In this document: positions 17,767-27,232 of the stretch, one piece after another
How positions within the stretch are numbered: the first letter of the stretch is position 1
Layout: every line of letters starts with the position of its first letter
Source of the DNA: Gemmatimonadota bacterium
GTDB lineage: Bacteria; Latescibacterota; UBA2968; UBA8231
DNA length: 64,000 bases
Assembly (NCBI GenBank): GCA_018660835.1
Contig: JABJJN010000074.1
Location: 124,001-188,000 of the forward strand
Reading direction: 5' to 3'
The notes under the pieces: model-generated
What the model saw: the letters and a program-made list of their open reading frames with translations, nothing else
Database searches by the model: none
Told to the model about the DNA's origin: nothing
Program-made: the position numbers and the translations under genes

Positions 17767-19419
17767 ATGTCCGGCAAACCCTTGCGTGCCCTGCTCATTG
17801 AAGACAATCCCATTCATGCTCGCCTGATCGAAAAGCTGCTGGAGGAAGTCGGCAGCTACGACGTGGCCCTGCAGACAGGTGGAACCCTGGCGACGGGTCT
17901 GGAAATGCTGGGTCGGGGCGAAGACTTTGATGTGGTGCTCCTCGACCTGGTATTGCCTGACAGTCAGGAAATGGACACCTACTTCCGTGTGCGGGCTGCC
18001 GTGCCGGAACTGCCTGTCCTGATTCTGTCGGGCATCGATGACGTAACCCTTGCCTCCCGCGCCGTCGAAGCAGGCGCCCAGGACTACCTGGTAAAGACCA
18101 GCCTCGATGCGCAGACCCTCGGACGATCGATTCGATACGCACGCGAGATTACCCACGCACAGCGATCAGAGTGGAATTCGCCCAGTTTTCGCCTCGCGCA
18201 ACAGCAATTCCTCAAGGCCGCGGAGTTGATGAGTCTTGACGACAACCTGCGCCAGCGACTGCTATTCCCGCAACGCACACAGATCGTCTCCTTTCCCTTT
18301 CGGCGTGACAACGAGCAAGAGGTGGAGACCGTCTTCGGCTATCGTGTTCAGCACGTTTTGTCCATGGGCCCCACCAAGGGCGGCATCCGCTACCATCCAG
18401 ATGTGAACCTCGGCGAGACAGGCGCACTGGCCATGTGGATGACGTGGAAATGCGCTCTCATGCAATTGCCATTCGGCGGCGCCAAAGGGGGCGTGCGTTT
18501 TGATCCCACCGACTTCTCCCGCAGTGAGTTGCAACGCCTGACCAGACGCTACACCTCCGAGATCATTGGCATGATCGGTCCCGACAAGGACATCCCCGCA
18601 CCTGATATGGGCACGGACGAGCAGACAATGGCGTGGATCATGGATACCTACAGCCAGCAAGTCGGTTATGCCGTGCCCGCCGTCGTCACCGGTAAACCTG
18701 TTGTGTTGGGAGGCTCTGAAGGACGCAGTGAAGCAACGGGCCGGGGCCTCGTGTATGTCGTGGAGGAAGCAGCACGGCGTCTTGAAATCGATCTGCCTCA
18801 GACCACCGCCGTCGTTCAGGGGTTTGGCAATGTCGGAAGAAATGCGGCACGCTTTTTCTCCGAACTTGGCGTCACGGTTCTCGGCGTCAGCGATGTGACG
18901 GGAGGCATCTTCAACCCTCGTGGTCTCCATCTCGACGATGTGATCGACTACACGCGTCGGCACCGATTTCTTGAGGGCTATCCCGAGGCGGAGGCTGTCA
19001 CCAATGAGGAATTGCTGGAACTACAGTGTGACATACTTGCGCCCTGCGCTCTGCAGGGACAGATCCATGGCGGCAATGCGAATCAGATTCAATGTCGGAT
19101 CCTCGCCGAAGGTGCCAATGGCCCCACGACATTGGATGCGGATGAGATCCTGCAGGATCGAGGCATCTACGTCCTGCCGGACATCCTTGCCAATGCCGGC
19201 GGTGTGACCGTGTCGTATTTCGAGTGGGTCCAGGATACCCAGAACTACATGTGGACCCTTGAGCAAATCAATGAACGACTGCGACGCATTCTTGCCGACG
19301 CGTATGAACGTCTGGCAGGTCGTGCCGAGAATGAGGGGTACGATCTGCGCACAGCAGCCCTTGTCGAGGGCATCAGCCGGGTGCGCGAAGCCAAACTCGC
19401 ACGCGGATTGTTTCCGTGA
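17767..19419 (+). CDS. Receiver domain fused to complete glutamate dehydrogenase (REC-GDH)
   Basis: 550 residues in one uninterrupted frame. Residues 5-128 are a receiver domain: E12-D13, phospho-acceptor Asp60 (VVLLDLVLPD), Ser88 and Lys110. Residues ~137-550 are a full-length Glu/Leu/Phe/Val dehydrogenase: GPTKGGIRYHP (Lys204), MTWKCAL (Lys228), the catalytic GGAKGG (Lys240), PAPDMGT (Asp280), the Rossmann GFGNVG (352-357) and ILANAGGVTVSYFEW. The expected reaction is 2-oxoglutarate plus ammonia plus NAD(P)H to glutamate, or the reverse. Both domains keep their active residues. It lies between a response regulator and a hybrid kinase, suggesting control by phosphorylation. I know of no standard family with this architecture. 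Confidence 0.92.
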   Translation: MSGKPLRALLIEDNPIHARLIEKLLEEVGSYDVALQTGGTLATGLEMLGRGEDFDVVLLDLVLPDSQEMDTYFRVRAAVPELPVLILSGIDDVTLASRAVEAGAQDYLVKTSLDAQTLGRSIRYAREITHAQRSEWNSPSFRLAQQQFLKAAELMSLDDNLRQRLLFPQRTQIVSFPFRRDNEQEVETVFGYRVQHVLSMGPTKGGIRYHPDVNLGETGALAMWMTWKCALMQLPFGGAKGGVRFDPTDFSRSELQRLTRRYTSEIIGMIGPDKDIPAPDMGTDEQTMAWIMDTYSQQVGYAVPAVVTGKPVVLGGSEGRSEATGRGLVYVVEEAARRLEIDLPQTTAVVQGFGNVGRNAARFFSELGVTVLGVSDVTGGIFNPRGLHLDDVIDYTRRHRFLEGYPEAEAVTNEELLELQCDILAPCALQGQIHGGNANQIQCRILAEGANGPTTLDADEILQDRGIYVLPDILANAGGVTVSYFEWVQDTQNYMWTLEQINERLRRILADAYERLAGRAENEGYDLRTAALVEGISRVREAKLARGLFP

Positions 19420-19477
19420 TCATATTGCCACGGCCTTGATCCGCACAGTTCTTGATCTACACAGCTAGAGCGTAGCC

Positions 19478-22426
19478 ATGCCTCCAACACTGCGCACCGA
19501 ATACTACCATCCTGGTTACGTGAGACTTCTGGGCTGGGTCTCGCTGACCGTCGGACTTGGCGTGGTTGCCGCTGCGTGTGTCGTCCTGATTGGCTGGCAG
19601 TTCGAGTTGCCTCTGCTCAAACGCGTCCTGCAGCCGGGACGCGTCGCCGTCAATCCTGCCACGGCCGTGTGTTTCCTGCTGTGCGGGCTGGCCCTGCTGC
19701 TGGAACGACCCGGGAGCCGTCGAGGACGGCGTGTGGGCGTAGTACTTGCCGGTCTGGTGGCATTGCTGGCGTTGCTGAAGCTGTGGTCCTACGACAGCGG
19801 TGCGAGCTGGTCTATTGATCAATTGATGTATGCCCAGCGGCTGGCTGGTAGTCATATGTCACCGCATGTGGCGGCGACATTCCTGATCGCCGCAGCGGCA
19901 TTGATGAGTCTCGACCTGTCGATCCGCGGCCGACTGTGGTTCAGTCAACTGTGTGCTATTCTGCTCGGCGTGAGTGCGATCCTATCGGTCAGCGACTATC
20001 TGTACAATATCCTGCTACTGTCCGGTTGGTCGACGTATTTCCCTCTCGCCCTAGACGCCCATCTTGAATTCGGTCTGCTCTGCATGGGTCTGTTGGCATC
20101 TCGCCCTCTACGGGAGCCAGCGGCGACCCTCGTGTCGACGACGGCGGGTGGGATCATGGCCCGTCGGGTGTTGCCCGCGGCCTTCCTGATACCGCTCAGC
20201 TTTGACCTGCTGCGGCTGCAACTGGTCGGTCAATTCGGTATCGAATACGACCTGTCCCTGTTCGCTTTGATCTCGATCGTTGCGCTGAATCTGCTGATCT
20301 GGTGGAATGCCTCATCACTGGTGGCCGTTGATCGTGAGCGCATCGACTCAGACCGACAGCTCATACAGAAGAATGACTTGCTCGAAGCAGGCGCACGGGA
20401 ATTAGAGCGCTCCCAGGGGCAGCTGAGTCAGGCGAAGGACACAGCGGAGAGAGCGAATCGCGCCAAGAGTGAGTTTCTCGCCAACATGAGCCATGAAATT
20501 CGAACACCAATGAATGGCGTCATTGGCATGACGGAACTTCTGCTCAATACACGACTCAGTGACCAGCAGCGGGAGTATCTGCGCATTGTCGATCAGAGTG
20601 CAGACTCCCTGTTGCGACTGCTGAATGATATCCTCGATTTCTCCAAGATCGAGGCGGGGCGGCTCGAGTTGGAGGAGATCCCCTTCGGTCTGCGCGACAC
20701 TCTTGGCGATACGCTGCAGACCCTGGCGATGCGCGCCTCCGAAAAGGACCTGGAACTGGCATTCCACATCGCACCTGATATCCCTGATGCCCTCATCGGC
20801 GATCCGGTCAGATTTCGCCAGATCATCGTCAATCTCGTGGGCAATGCGCTCAAGTTCACCGAAGTGGGGGAAGTCGTCGTCGACGCTCATGTAGAGGAGC
20901 TGGTCGTTGGCGAATATGTGCGACTTCGATTCGCCGTGTCTGACACGGGCATCGGCATTCCCTCTGAGAAGCAGGCACTCATCTTCGGTGCCTTTGGTCA
21001 GGCAGACACATCGACGACGCGTAGATATGGAGGCACGGGGCTGGGGCTGGCCATATCCCGACAACTGGCACGGATGATGGGTGGTCGCATGTGGTTGGAA
21101 AGTGAGGGGTCCGGACACGGCAGCACCTTCTTTTTCACGACACAATTCTCTCTGCAACTGGGTGTCCCCCTGCAACCGCGCCGAGGTCCTTTATCGCTGT
21201 CCGGGTTGCGGGTCCTCATCGTCGATGACAATCAGACGAATCTGAGAATCCTTGAAGAGATGGTCGGCAGCTGGGGCATGATGCCCCAAACGATCAACAG
21301 CAGCCCCGGTGCCGTCGACGAATTGCTACGTGCCTTTGATTCCCCTTCACCCTACGCGCTGGTTCTACTGGATGGCTGGATGCCGGACATGGATGGCTTC
21401 GATCTGGCAGAGAGGATTCGGGAAGAGCCGAAATTGGCACAGCTGCCACTACTGATCCTCACATCGGCTGGGCGTCCGGAAGACGCGGAACGCAACAAGC
21501 GACTGCGCATTGAACGGATTCTGACCAAACCTGTGAAACAGTCCGACCTGCTCGACGCCATGGCGGAAACACTTGATGCCGCCGAGGCACAGACCGAACC
21601 AGCTGAGGTGATCTACACACCACAGCAGACCTACCATATCCTGCTCGCCGAGGACGGCTTGGTCAATCAGCGAGTCGCCATGGAATTGCTGCAGCAGCGC
21701 GGCCATCAGGTCACCGTCGCCGCCGACGGACATGAGGCCCTGGCCACCCTCGCAGCGAACCACTTCGACCTGATTCTGATGGACGTTTCAATGCCCGAAA
21801 TGGATGGCTACGAGGCGACGGCCGCCATTCGTGCGCATGAAGCAGAGAGTGATGCCGCACCAATGCCGATCATCGCGATGACGGCCCATGTGATGAAGGG
21901 TGATCGCGAGCGCTGTCTGGAGGCGGGGATGAACGAATACATACCCAAACCGATTCGCGCCCGACGACTCTACGAGATGATCGACACTGTCATGGCCGGA
22001 TGGCCAGCGACGAAGATCAACACTACGTCGCAGACGGCTGATCCTGCGCCAACATCGGCAGATACGATTGACGCGATGCTCGCCGCCGATGCTACCGCCT
22101 TTGTCTGGGAAGAGGCCCTCAGTGGTGTCGGTGGAAATGAGGAGACTCTGCGGGAACTGCTCAGTCTGTTCATGGAGGAGGCGACGAAGCTGACGACACA
22201 GATGGACACTGCACTGGCAGCAGGAAATGCCGATGATTTGCGCCGGGCGGCACACACGCTCAAGGGGAGTGCTCGACTTTTTTCTGCCCATCCCGTCGGT
22301 GACGCAGCGCAAGAGTTGGAGTCATGTGCCCGCGACGGCCTCGGCGAGGATGCGACCTCTCTTCTGGCTCAGGTGACGGCACGCCTCAACACGCTTACAG
22401 AACAGATCCAGCAGCGCCTCGGCTGA
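19478..22426 (+). CDS. Membrane hybrid sensor kinase (7-8 TM, HisKA, HATPase, REC, REC, HPt)
   Basis: 982 residues. The first ~280 hold seven or eight hydrophobic helices (e.g. 18-40, 60-76, 86-103, 130-146, 156-172, 230-245, 258-278), an integral membrane sensor. A coiled linker leads to HisKA with phospho-His339 ([12 protein letters not shown]), then the ATPase domain ([17 protein letters not shown]). REC1 (~570-690, [11 protein letters not shown]) and REC2 (~708-835, [11 protein letters not shown]) follow, then an HPt with AAHTLKGSA (His926). This is the BarA/ArcB-like phosphorelay layout, able to deliver phosphoryl groups to separate receivers. The candidates next door are the response regulator at 17123 and REC-GDH. 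It starts 58 bases after the REC-GDH gene. Confidence 0.95.
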   Translation: MPPTLRTEYYHPGYVRLLGWVSLTVGLGVVAAACVVLIGWQFELPLLKRVLQPGRVAVNPATAVCFLLCGLALLLERPGSRRGRRVGVVLAGLVALLALLKLWSYDSGASWSIDQLMYAQRLAGSHMSPHVAATFLIAAAALMSLDLSIRGRLWFSQLCAILLGVSAILSVSDYLYNILLLSGWSTYFPLALDAHLEFGLLCMGLLASRPLREPAATLVSTTAGGIMARRVLPAAFLIPLSFDLLRLQLVGQFGIEYDLSLFALISIVALNLLIWWNASSLVAVDRERIDSDRQLIQKNDLLEAGARELERSQGQLSQAKDTAERANRAKSEFLANMSHEIRTPMNGVIGMTELLLNTRLSDQQREYLRIVDQSADSLLRLLNDILDFSKIEAGRLELEEIPFGLRDTLGDTLQTLAMRASEKDLELAFHIAPDIPDALIGDPVRFRQIIVNLVGNALKFTEVGEVVVDAHVEELVVGEYVRLRFAVSDTGIGIPSEKQALIFGAFGQADTSTTRRYGGTGLGLAISRQLARMMGGRMWLESEGSGHGSTFFFTTQFSLQLGVPLQPRRGPLSLSGLRVLIVDDNQTNLRILEEMVGSWGMMPQTINSSPGAVDELLRAFDSPSPYALVLLDGWMPDMDGFDLAERIREEPKLAQLPLLILTSAGRPEDAERNKRLRIERILTKPVKQSDLLDAMAETLDAAEAQTEPAEVIYTPQQTYHILLAEDGLVNQRVAMELLQQRGHQVTVAADGHEALATLAANHFDLILMDVSMPEMDGYEATAAIRAHEAESDAAPMPIIAMTAHVMKGDRERCLEAGMNEYIPKPIRARRLYEMIDTVMAGWPATKINTTSQTADPAPTSADTIDAMLAADATAFVWEEALSGVGGNEETLRELLSLFMEEATKLTTQMDTALAAGNADDLRRAAHTLKGSARLFSAHPVGDAAQELESCARDGLGEDATSLLAQVTARLNTLTEQIQQRLG

Positions 22427-22433
22427 TTGGTCC

Positions 22434-23006
22434 TCATATGGATCGCTGTGCTTCGTTCCATGCCGCCTTCAGCGCCGCCTTCCCGACAGCCGTACGCAGG
22501 CGAGTCTGGTCAAGGAAGCGCCGCACCTGGCGCGGCGTATGCAGGACGTGAAGATCTGTCGCCGCCGGTAAACGCTCGAGCAGCCGTTTGACCTGCGGCC
22601 GCTGACGACGACGGTAGGTGGCGATCCAAGCGAGGAATTCGCGATCTGGCAACTGCTCCCGGCAGCCCGGTCCCATGTCGGGGCGACTCTGTCCGTGAAA
22701 ACGCAAAGATCGCGAGATCACTCGCCACATACAGCGCCAGGGATGCACATCGAGGAAGATGATGGTGTCGGACGCTTCGAGTCTCGCCGCCATGGTGCTG
22801 GCGTAGTTGCCATCGATGATCCAGCGCTCACCAGCGACCATCTCTGCCTGCAGACGAGATCGAGCCTCGAGAGGAGTCATCACCCATCCGGGCTGCCAGA
22901 ATTCACGATCGAGACACAGGACGGGCAGCTCCAGAACCGCGCCCAACTGGCGAGCGAGGGTGGATTTTCCCGCCCCGCCAGAACCAATGATGGCCACCCG
23001 GTTCAT
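22434..23006 (-). CDS. Small P-loop kinase (adenylate-kinase-like / topology-modulation FlaR type)
   Basis: 190 residues opening MNRVAIIGSGGAGKSTLA, a Walker A motif at the extreme N-terminus. LCLDREFWQPGW and ERWIIDGNYAST follow, both landmarks of the FlaR-like DNA topology modulation or adenylate-kinase-related family, with LDVHPWRCMWR as a lid-like region. The true substrate of this family is not well established. It converges with the hybrid kinase gene with only 7 bases between stops, and is separated by 88 bases from the SMP-30 gene. Confidence 0.82.
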   Translation of the reverse strand: MNRVAIIGSGGAGKSTLARQLGAVLELPVLCLDREFWQPGWVMTPLEARSRLQAEMVAGERWIIDGNYASTMAARLEASDTIIFLDVHPWRCMWRVISRSLRFHGQSRPDMGPGCREQLPDREFLAWIATYRRRQRPQVKRLLERLPAATDLHVLHTPRQVRRFLDQTRLRTAVGKAALKAAWNEAQRSI

Positions 23007-23094
23007 TCAACAATCCGTCTGGTCGAGTACGAGATTGTGATTGTCCACAATGGGGGGCTCCCCCGCCGGTGCCGATAGTGGCAACCCGATACCC

Positions 23095-24159
23095 CTACGG
23101 TAGCTGGTAGCCGCGGTTGACCACCTGTATCCTGGCTAGAACAGCGCCTCCTTCAGTGGTGTTGTCCCCATAGGTGATGTAGAGAGTCCTGGCGTCCGCA
23201 CCGCGACCAAAGGCAACATTGGTCGGCAGAGCAGGTGTGGGGATATAGGCGCGCTCCTCGCCTTTCGGTGAATAGACGTAGATACCCATGCGCGTCTGGT
23301 CGCGAACGGCGACGTAGAGATTGCCCGCTTCATCGCAGACCAGTCCATCCGGGCCATCCTGAGGCGCATAGTCGACGAGGGTTTCACGGAATGTCGCCGC
23401 ACCCTCTGCAGATAAATCGTACGCCGAGAGGGTCATCCGCCCCTTTGCCAACCGCTGCGCCGCCTCGGGTGACAAGCGGTCAAAGGCGTGTGAGCCATTG
23501 TCGTTGCTCACCACATACAAGCTGCGCTGATCGGGAGATACTGAGATGCCGTTGGGCTTGCCCGCGTCGGCAATGATCCGTGTCAGACGTCCATCTGGAT
23601 CGATGCGATAGACGCCGAAGACTTCCTGCCCCATGGGCTCGTGACCCAGATACTTTGGATCTGAGAAGTAGATCCTGCCGCTCTCGTCCAGACTCAGATC
23701 GTTTGGTGCATTGAGGCGCTGGCCATTGTAGTGCGTCGCAAGGATGACGGTCTTTCCCGTTGTCAGATCGGTACGCGTCACGCGACGCCCACCATGATCA
23801 GCGCCTTCGCAAGCGACGAGGCGCCCTTGGGCGTCAAATTTGAGCCCATTCGACATACCACTGGGTGATCGATAGACCGTCGTCTCGCCACGGGCCGGAT
23901 CGTAACGCAGGATGTGCCCCGCTTCCGGTGGCCATGAGGCACCGCCTGTAAAGGTGATGTCAGAGAAGTAGATACTACCGTCCAGGGCGGCTGCAGGACC
24001 TTCGGTGAAGAATGCACCCGCATGAACGACCTCCATCTGCGCATTGGCGTCGATGATCTGTGGGTCGCCTTGTACAACGGCAGATGGCACAGCGGCCGAC
24101 AAGAGGGCAGGAAAGGTGCTGACCATAACTGCAACGAAAATGAAACGGAACCTGCTCAT
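23095..24159 (-). CDS. Secreted SMP-30/gluconolactonase-like beta-propeller
   Basis: 354 residues with a signal peptide (SRFRFIFVAVMVSTFPALLSAA, positively charged then hydrophobic). The body matches SMP-30/gluconolactonase/LRE: metal ligand Glu in FFTEGPAA, then ISVSPDQRSLYVV, APNDLSLDESGRIYFSDP and DGPDGLVCDEAGNLYVAV, the repeated propeller strands with the Asn/Asp calcium ligands. Likely hydrolyses a sugar lactone in the periplasm. AGGAGG 6 bases upstream is a strong ribosome site. Its ATG overlaps the TGA of the propeller kinase (ATGA), so the sensor and the secreted lactonase are translated together, suggesting they serve the same sugar-derived signal. Confidence 0.87.
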   Translation of the reverse strand: MSRFRFIFVAVMVSTFPALLSAAVPSAVVQGDPQIIDANAQMEVVHAGAFFTEGPAAALDGSIYFSDITFTGGASWPPEAGHILRYDPARGETTVYRSPSGMSNGLKFDAQGRLVACEGADHGGRRVTRTDLTTGKTVILATHYNGQRLNAPNDLSLDESGRIYFSDPKYLGHEPMGQEVFGVYRIDPDGRLTRIIADAGKPNGISVSPDQRSLYVVSNDNGSHAFDRLSPEAAQRLAKGRMTLSAYDLSAEGAATFRETLVDYAPQDGPDGLVCDEAGNLYVAVRDQTRMGIYVYSPKGEERAYIPTPALPTNVAFGRGADARTLYITYGDNTTEGGAVLARIQVVNRGYQLP

Positions 24160-27100
24160 GTCTTTCCTCCTGTTCGCGTTGAAGACCGGCGCAAAGGGGG
24201 CGGTCCACGACGTTTGGGTTCGCTTGTTGGCAAGCGCACGGTCACCGTCGTGCCATGCCCTGGCTCGCTCTCGATCTCGAGTGTTCCTGCGTGTTTGCGC
24301 ACAATATTGTAACTGGTTGGTAATCCGAGACCCATCGCCACACGGTGCTCTTTGCGGGCGAAGGTGGGATCGAAAATATGCGCCAAACGCTCAGGCTCAA
24401 TACCTCTGCCATCATCAGCAAAGATGATTTCCACATGCGGTTCATCCAGCCTCGTGCGTACTCGTATCGTGCCAGTACTCTCATTCTCCAGTGCCTGCCT
24501 GGCATTCATCAGCAAGTTCATGTACACCTGATTGAGTTCCTGCGGATAACAATAGATGAGAGGCAATTCAGAAAACGTCCGCTCGACAGTCACCCCCGGA
24601 GTCAGTTGTGGTTCCATCAGCGTGACCGCTGAGTCAAGACCGTCATGGATGTCGACCCGCTCGTATTCTGCGCGGTCCAGATGCGCGAAGGTCTTGAGAC
24701 TATCGACGATACGCGCGAGACGTTCGATGGCAGTGCCCGTGGCGCCATTGCTATTCGACAGGGCTTTGAGCACGCGCTCAAGCTGTTTGCCCTGGTCAAT
24801 GCCTTCGTCCTCGGTGGTGATCAGCTGACGGAGTCGATCGATGCCACGCGACAATACATCTGCCGAGCTTCGCACGGTGCCAAGGGGTGTATTGAGCTCA
24901 TGTGCAATGCCGGCTACAAGACTACCAAGGGCCGCCATCTTCTCCTGCACAATCAACTGACCCTGCGTTTCGCGCAGATCGCCCAGTGCCTGTTCAAGGA
25001 CACGATTCTGCTCCTGCAATGTTTCTGTACGAGCCTGAACGTGACGCTCAAGTTCGTCAATGCGCTCATCCCGTGTGTCAGGTAAAACGGTCAACGCCAG
25101 CGTCGCAGGCATCGAATAATTCAGGTCGCGATCTATGACGACGACCTGAAACTGATAGTCACCCGGCGACAACCCCTCATATTCGACACGACGCTCCAGA
25201 GTTGTGTGCCAGCTCTCGTCGACACCCTCGAGTCGGTAGCGATAGACCATGCGACCTCGGCGTGTCTTGAAGCTCACGCTGGCATACTCGAAGGTCGTTA
25301 GGGACGACGTTGTCAATTCTACAGGCGCAGCAAGATCCTCATAGCGCTTGTCAGCGATGACGGCGCGAATGTAGACAGGTGGTGCAGATGCGGGAGGGGG
25401 TTGAAAGACAGTGAGCCCGGCACTGGTGCCAAACCACATGCGACCTTCATCATCCTGGTCGATGGCCATCGCGATACTGCTGGCGAGACCGTCCTCGGCG
25501 GTGAGGGTCTGACAGATCTGTCCATCGAATCGACTCACACCACCCCATGTCGACATCCACAGATAACCAAGAAGATCTTCGAACAGACGCAGAACCTGAT
25601 CGTTGCCCAAACCATCTGCCTGTGTCCAGGTGTGCATCTCGCCTTCACGCCACTGCCAGACGCCACCACTGGTAGCGACCCACACACTACCTTCGCGATC
25701 GACGAGAATATCGTGACAATGTGCGTGTGGCAGGACGTCAGTGAAGTTTGTAAAGCTCGTACCATCGAAGCGACTGACGCCGCCCTCCGTGGCGATCCAG
25801 AGCCGGTCCTTCGGATCTTCGGCGAAGGCGTTGACGTCGTCGTCTACCAGACCCTCAGCGGTCGTCCAACAGTCAAAGTGACCATTCTCACGACGACGAC
25901 TGATGCCGCCTTCAGTAGCCAACCAAAGATCGCCCTGGCGATCCTCGTAGAGCTTGTAGACGCGGTTGTGAACCAAGCCATCTGCTGTCGTCCACGTCTC
26001 GAATTTTTGCTGCGACACGTCCCAACGAGCCAACCCAGCCTCGGTGCCAATCCAGATATGGCCGTCTTGTGTTTCGCACACACTGAACACCCGGCGATCC
26101 GGCAGACCATCCTTCTCGTCATATACGTGCAGATACTCGCCATCGAATCGTGTCAAGCCATCGATGGACGCGAACCAACGATCACCATTGCGATCCTGCA
26201 GGACCGTGCGCATGTCGTCGCCAGCCAGTCCATCGCGACGATCGAGGCTTGTGAAAGATTGGCTGTACTGACTGACGCCGCCGAAGCTGCCAAACCAGAT
26301 GTCACCAGCCTGATCGCAAGCGAGAGAAGTCAACTGAGTATTTACCAGACCATCGGCGACGGTAAAGTTGATCACACCGGTGCCACTGAGAAGACTGGCG
26401 CCGCCACGTGCCGCGGCCCACACATTGCCATCGTTGTCGACACACAGCGCCCGGATCACATCCTGGACAAGTCCATCCTGTTCACGCAGCCGCTGCACAC
26501 TTCCATCAGGCGACAGGACGAAGAGTCCTTTGGTGGTGCCAAGAAACACGCGATCCTCATCGTCGACGCAGGCTGTCTCCACATGACCCAACTGTTCACC
26601 AGCCAGCGACGTGAAGACTTCAAAGCGTTCGCCATCATATCTGGCGGCGCCACCGATGCCGGCGAACCAGAGATTCCCCTGCCCGTCTTCTGTGATGTGT
26701 TGAATGCTGGCAACACTCAGCCCCTGGGCCGCGTCGAAGCTCTCGAAGCGTTTGCCATCGAAGGCGCCAACACCGCTCTCCGTGGCGACCCAAATGCGCC
26801 CTTGGCGATCCGCATGCACATAGTTGCTCTGCCAGTGCGGTAGACCATCGTCAACGCCAAAGGACTGGAAGCGCTCACCGTCCCACATGGACACACCGTC
26901 CGTCGCCGCATACCAGATATGACCGCTTGCGTCTTGAGTGATACCCCAGACCGTATCACCGGATAGCCCATCTGCTACACCAAACGTGCGCAGGGCATCG
27001 CCATCATAGCGCACCGCTCCGCATCCCCATGTGCCCATCCAAAGGAAACCGTGACTGTCTTGGAACAGACTGATCACCGGACCAGGCAGACCATTGGTGC

Positions 27101-27164
27101 CGTCGAGGTTGCGCCACGTTCCGCGGGCGCGGATACGATGATGGTCACACAGCGTTTTGCGCAT
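24156..27164 (-). CDS. Soluble two-component regulator-propeller histidine kinase
   Basis: 1002 residues. The first ~590 hold 14 propeller repeats of about 41 residues, each with a pattern such as D..G.(I/L)W(I/F)AT..GVS.(F/W)DG and ending in ADGL, giving two seven-bladed propellers. A Y_Y_Y domain follows (RYRLEGVDESW..., LSPGDYQFQV), then a coiled coil (RIDELERHVQARTETLQEQ), HisKA with His755 (GIAHELN) and an ATPase domain (NLLMNARQAL, FADDGRGIEP, GLGLPTSYNI). Normally this family has a signal peptide and a membrane helix between Y_Y_Y and HisKA. Neither is visible here, and an in-frame TAG 18 bases upstream excludes a longer start. No receiver or AraC domain is attached. Confidence 0.9.
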   Translation of the reverse strand: MRKTLCDHHRIRARGTWRNLDGTNGLPGPVISLFQDSHGFLWMGTWGCGAVRYDGDALRTFGVADGLSGDTVWGITQDASGHIWYAATDGVSMWDGERFQSFGVDDGLPHWQSNYVHADRQGRIWVATESGVGAFDGKRFESFDAAQGLSVASIQHITEDGQGNLWFAGIGGAARYDGERFEVFTSLAGEQLGHVETACVDDEDRVFLGTTKGLFVLSPDGSVQRLREQDGLVQDVIRALCVDNDGNVWAAARGGASLLSGTGVINFTVADGLVNTQLTSLACDQAGDIWFGSFGGVSQYSQSFTSLDRRDGLAGDDMRTVLQDRNGDRWFASIDGLTRFDGEYLHVYDEKDGLPDRRVFSVCETQDGHIWIGTEAGLARWDVSQQKFETWTTADGLVHNRVYKLYEDRQGDLWLATEGGISRRRENGHFDCWTTAEGLVDDDVNAFAEDPKDRLWIATEGGVSRFDGTSFTNFTDVLPHAHCHDILVDREGSVWVATSGGVWQWREGEMHTWTQADGLGNDQVLRLFEDLLGYLWMSTWGGVSRFDGQICQTLTAEDGLASSIAMAIDQDDEGRMWFGTSAGLTVFQPPPASAPPVYIRAVIADKRYEDLAAPVELTTSSLTTFEYASVSFKTRRGRMVYRYRLEGVDESWHTTLERRVEYEGLSPGDYQFQVVVIDRDLNYSMPATLALTVLPDTRDERIDELERHVQARTETLQEQNRVLEQALGDLRETQGQLIVQEKMAALGSLVAGIAHELNTPLGTVRSSADVLSRGIDRLRQLITTEDEGIDQGKQLERVLKALSNSNGATGTAIERLARIVDSLKTFAHLDRAEYERVDIHDGLDSAVTLMEPQLTPGVTVERTFSELPLIYCYPQELNQVYMNLLMNARQALENESTGTIRVRTRLDEPHVEIIFADDGRGIEPERLAHIFDPTFARKEHRVAMGLGLPTSYNIVRKHAGTLEIESEPGHGTTVTVRLPTSEPKRRGPPPLRRSSTRTGGKT

Positions 27165-27232
27165 CAGGTGCTCACGGGCCTAAGGATCGATGCGACCCAG
27201 CAACACAGCAATGGCCGCACACCTGCAGACCA

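Noticed and set aside
25401-26843. 480-codon open frame on the plus strand
   Set aside because: It lies antisense to the propeller kinase. The 14 similar repeats and codon bias keep the opposite frame open, and its translation shows no recognisable family or ribosome site.
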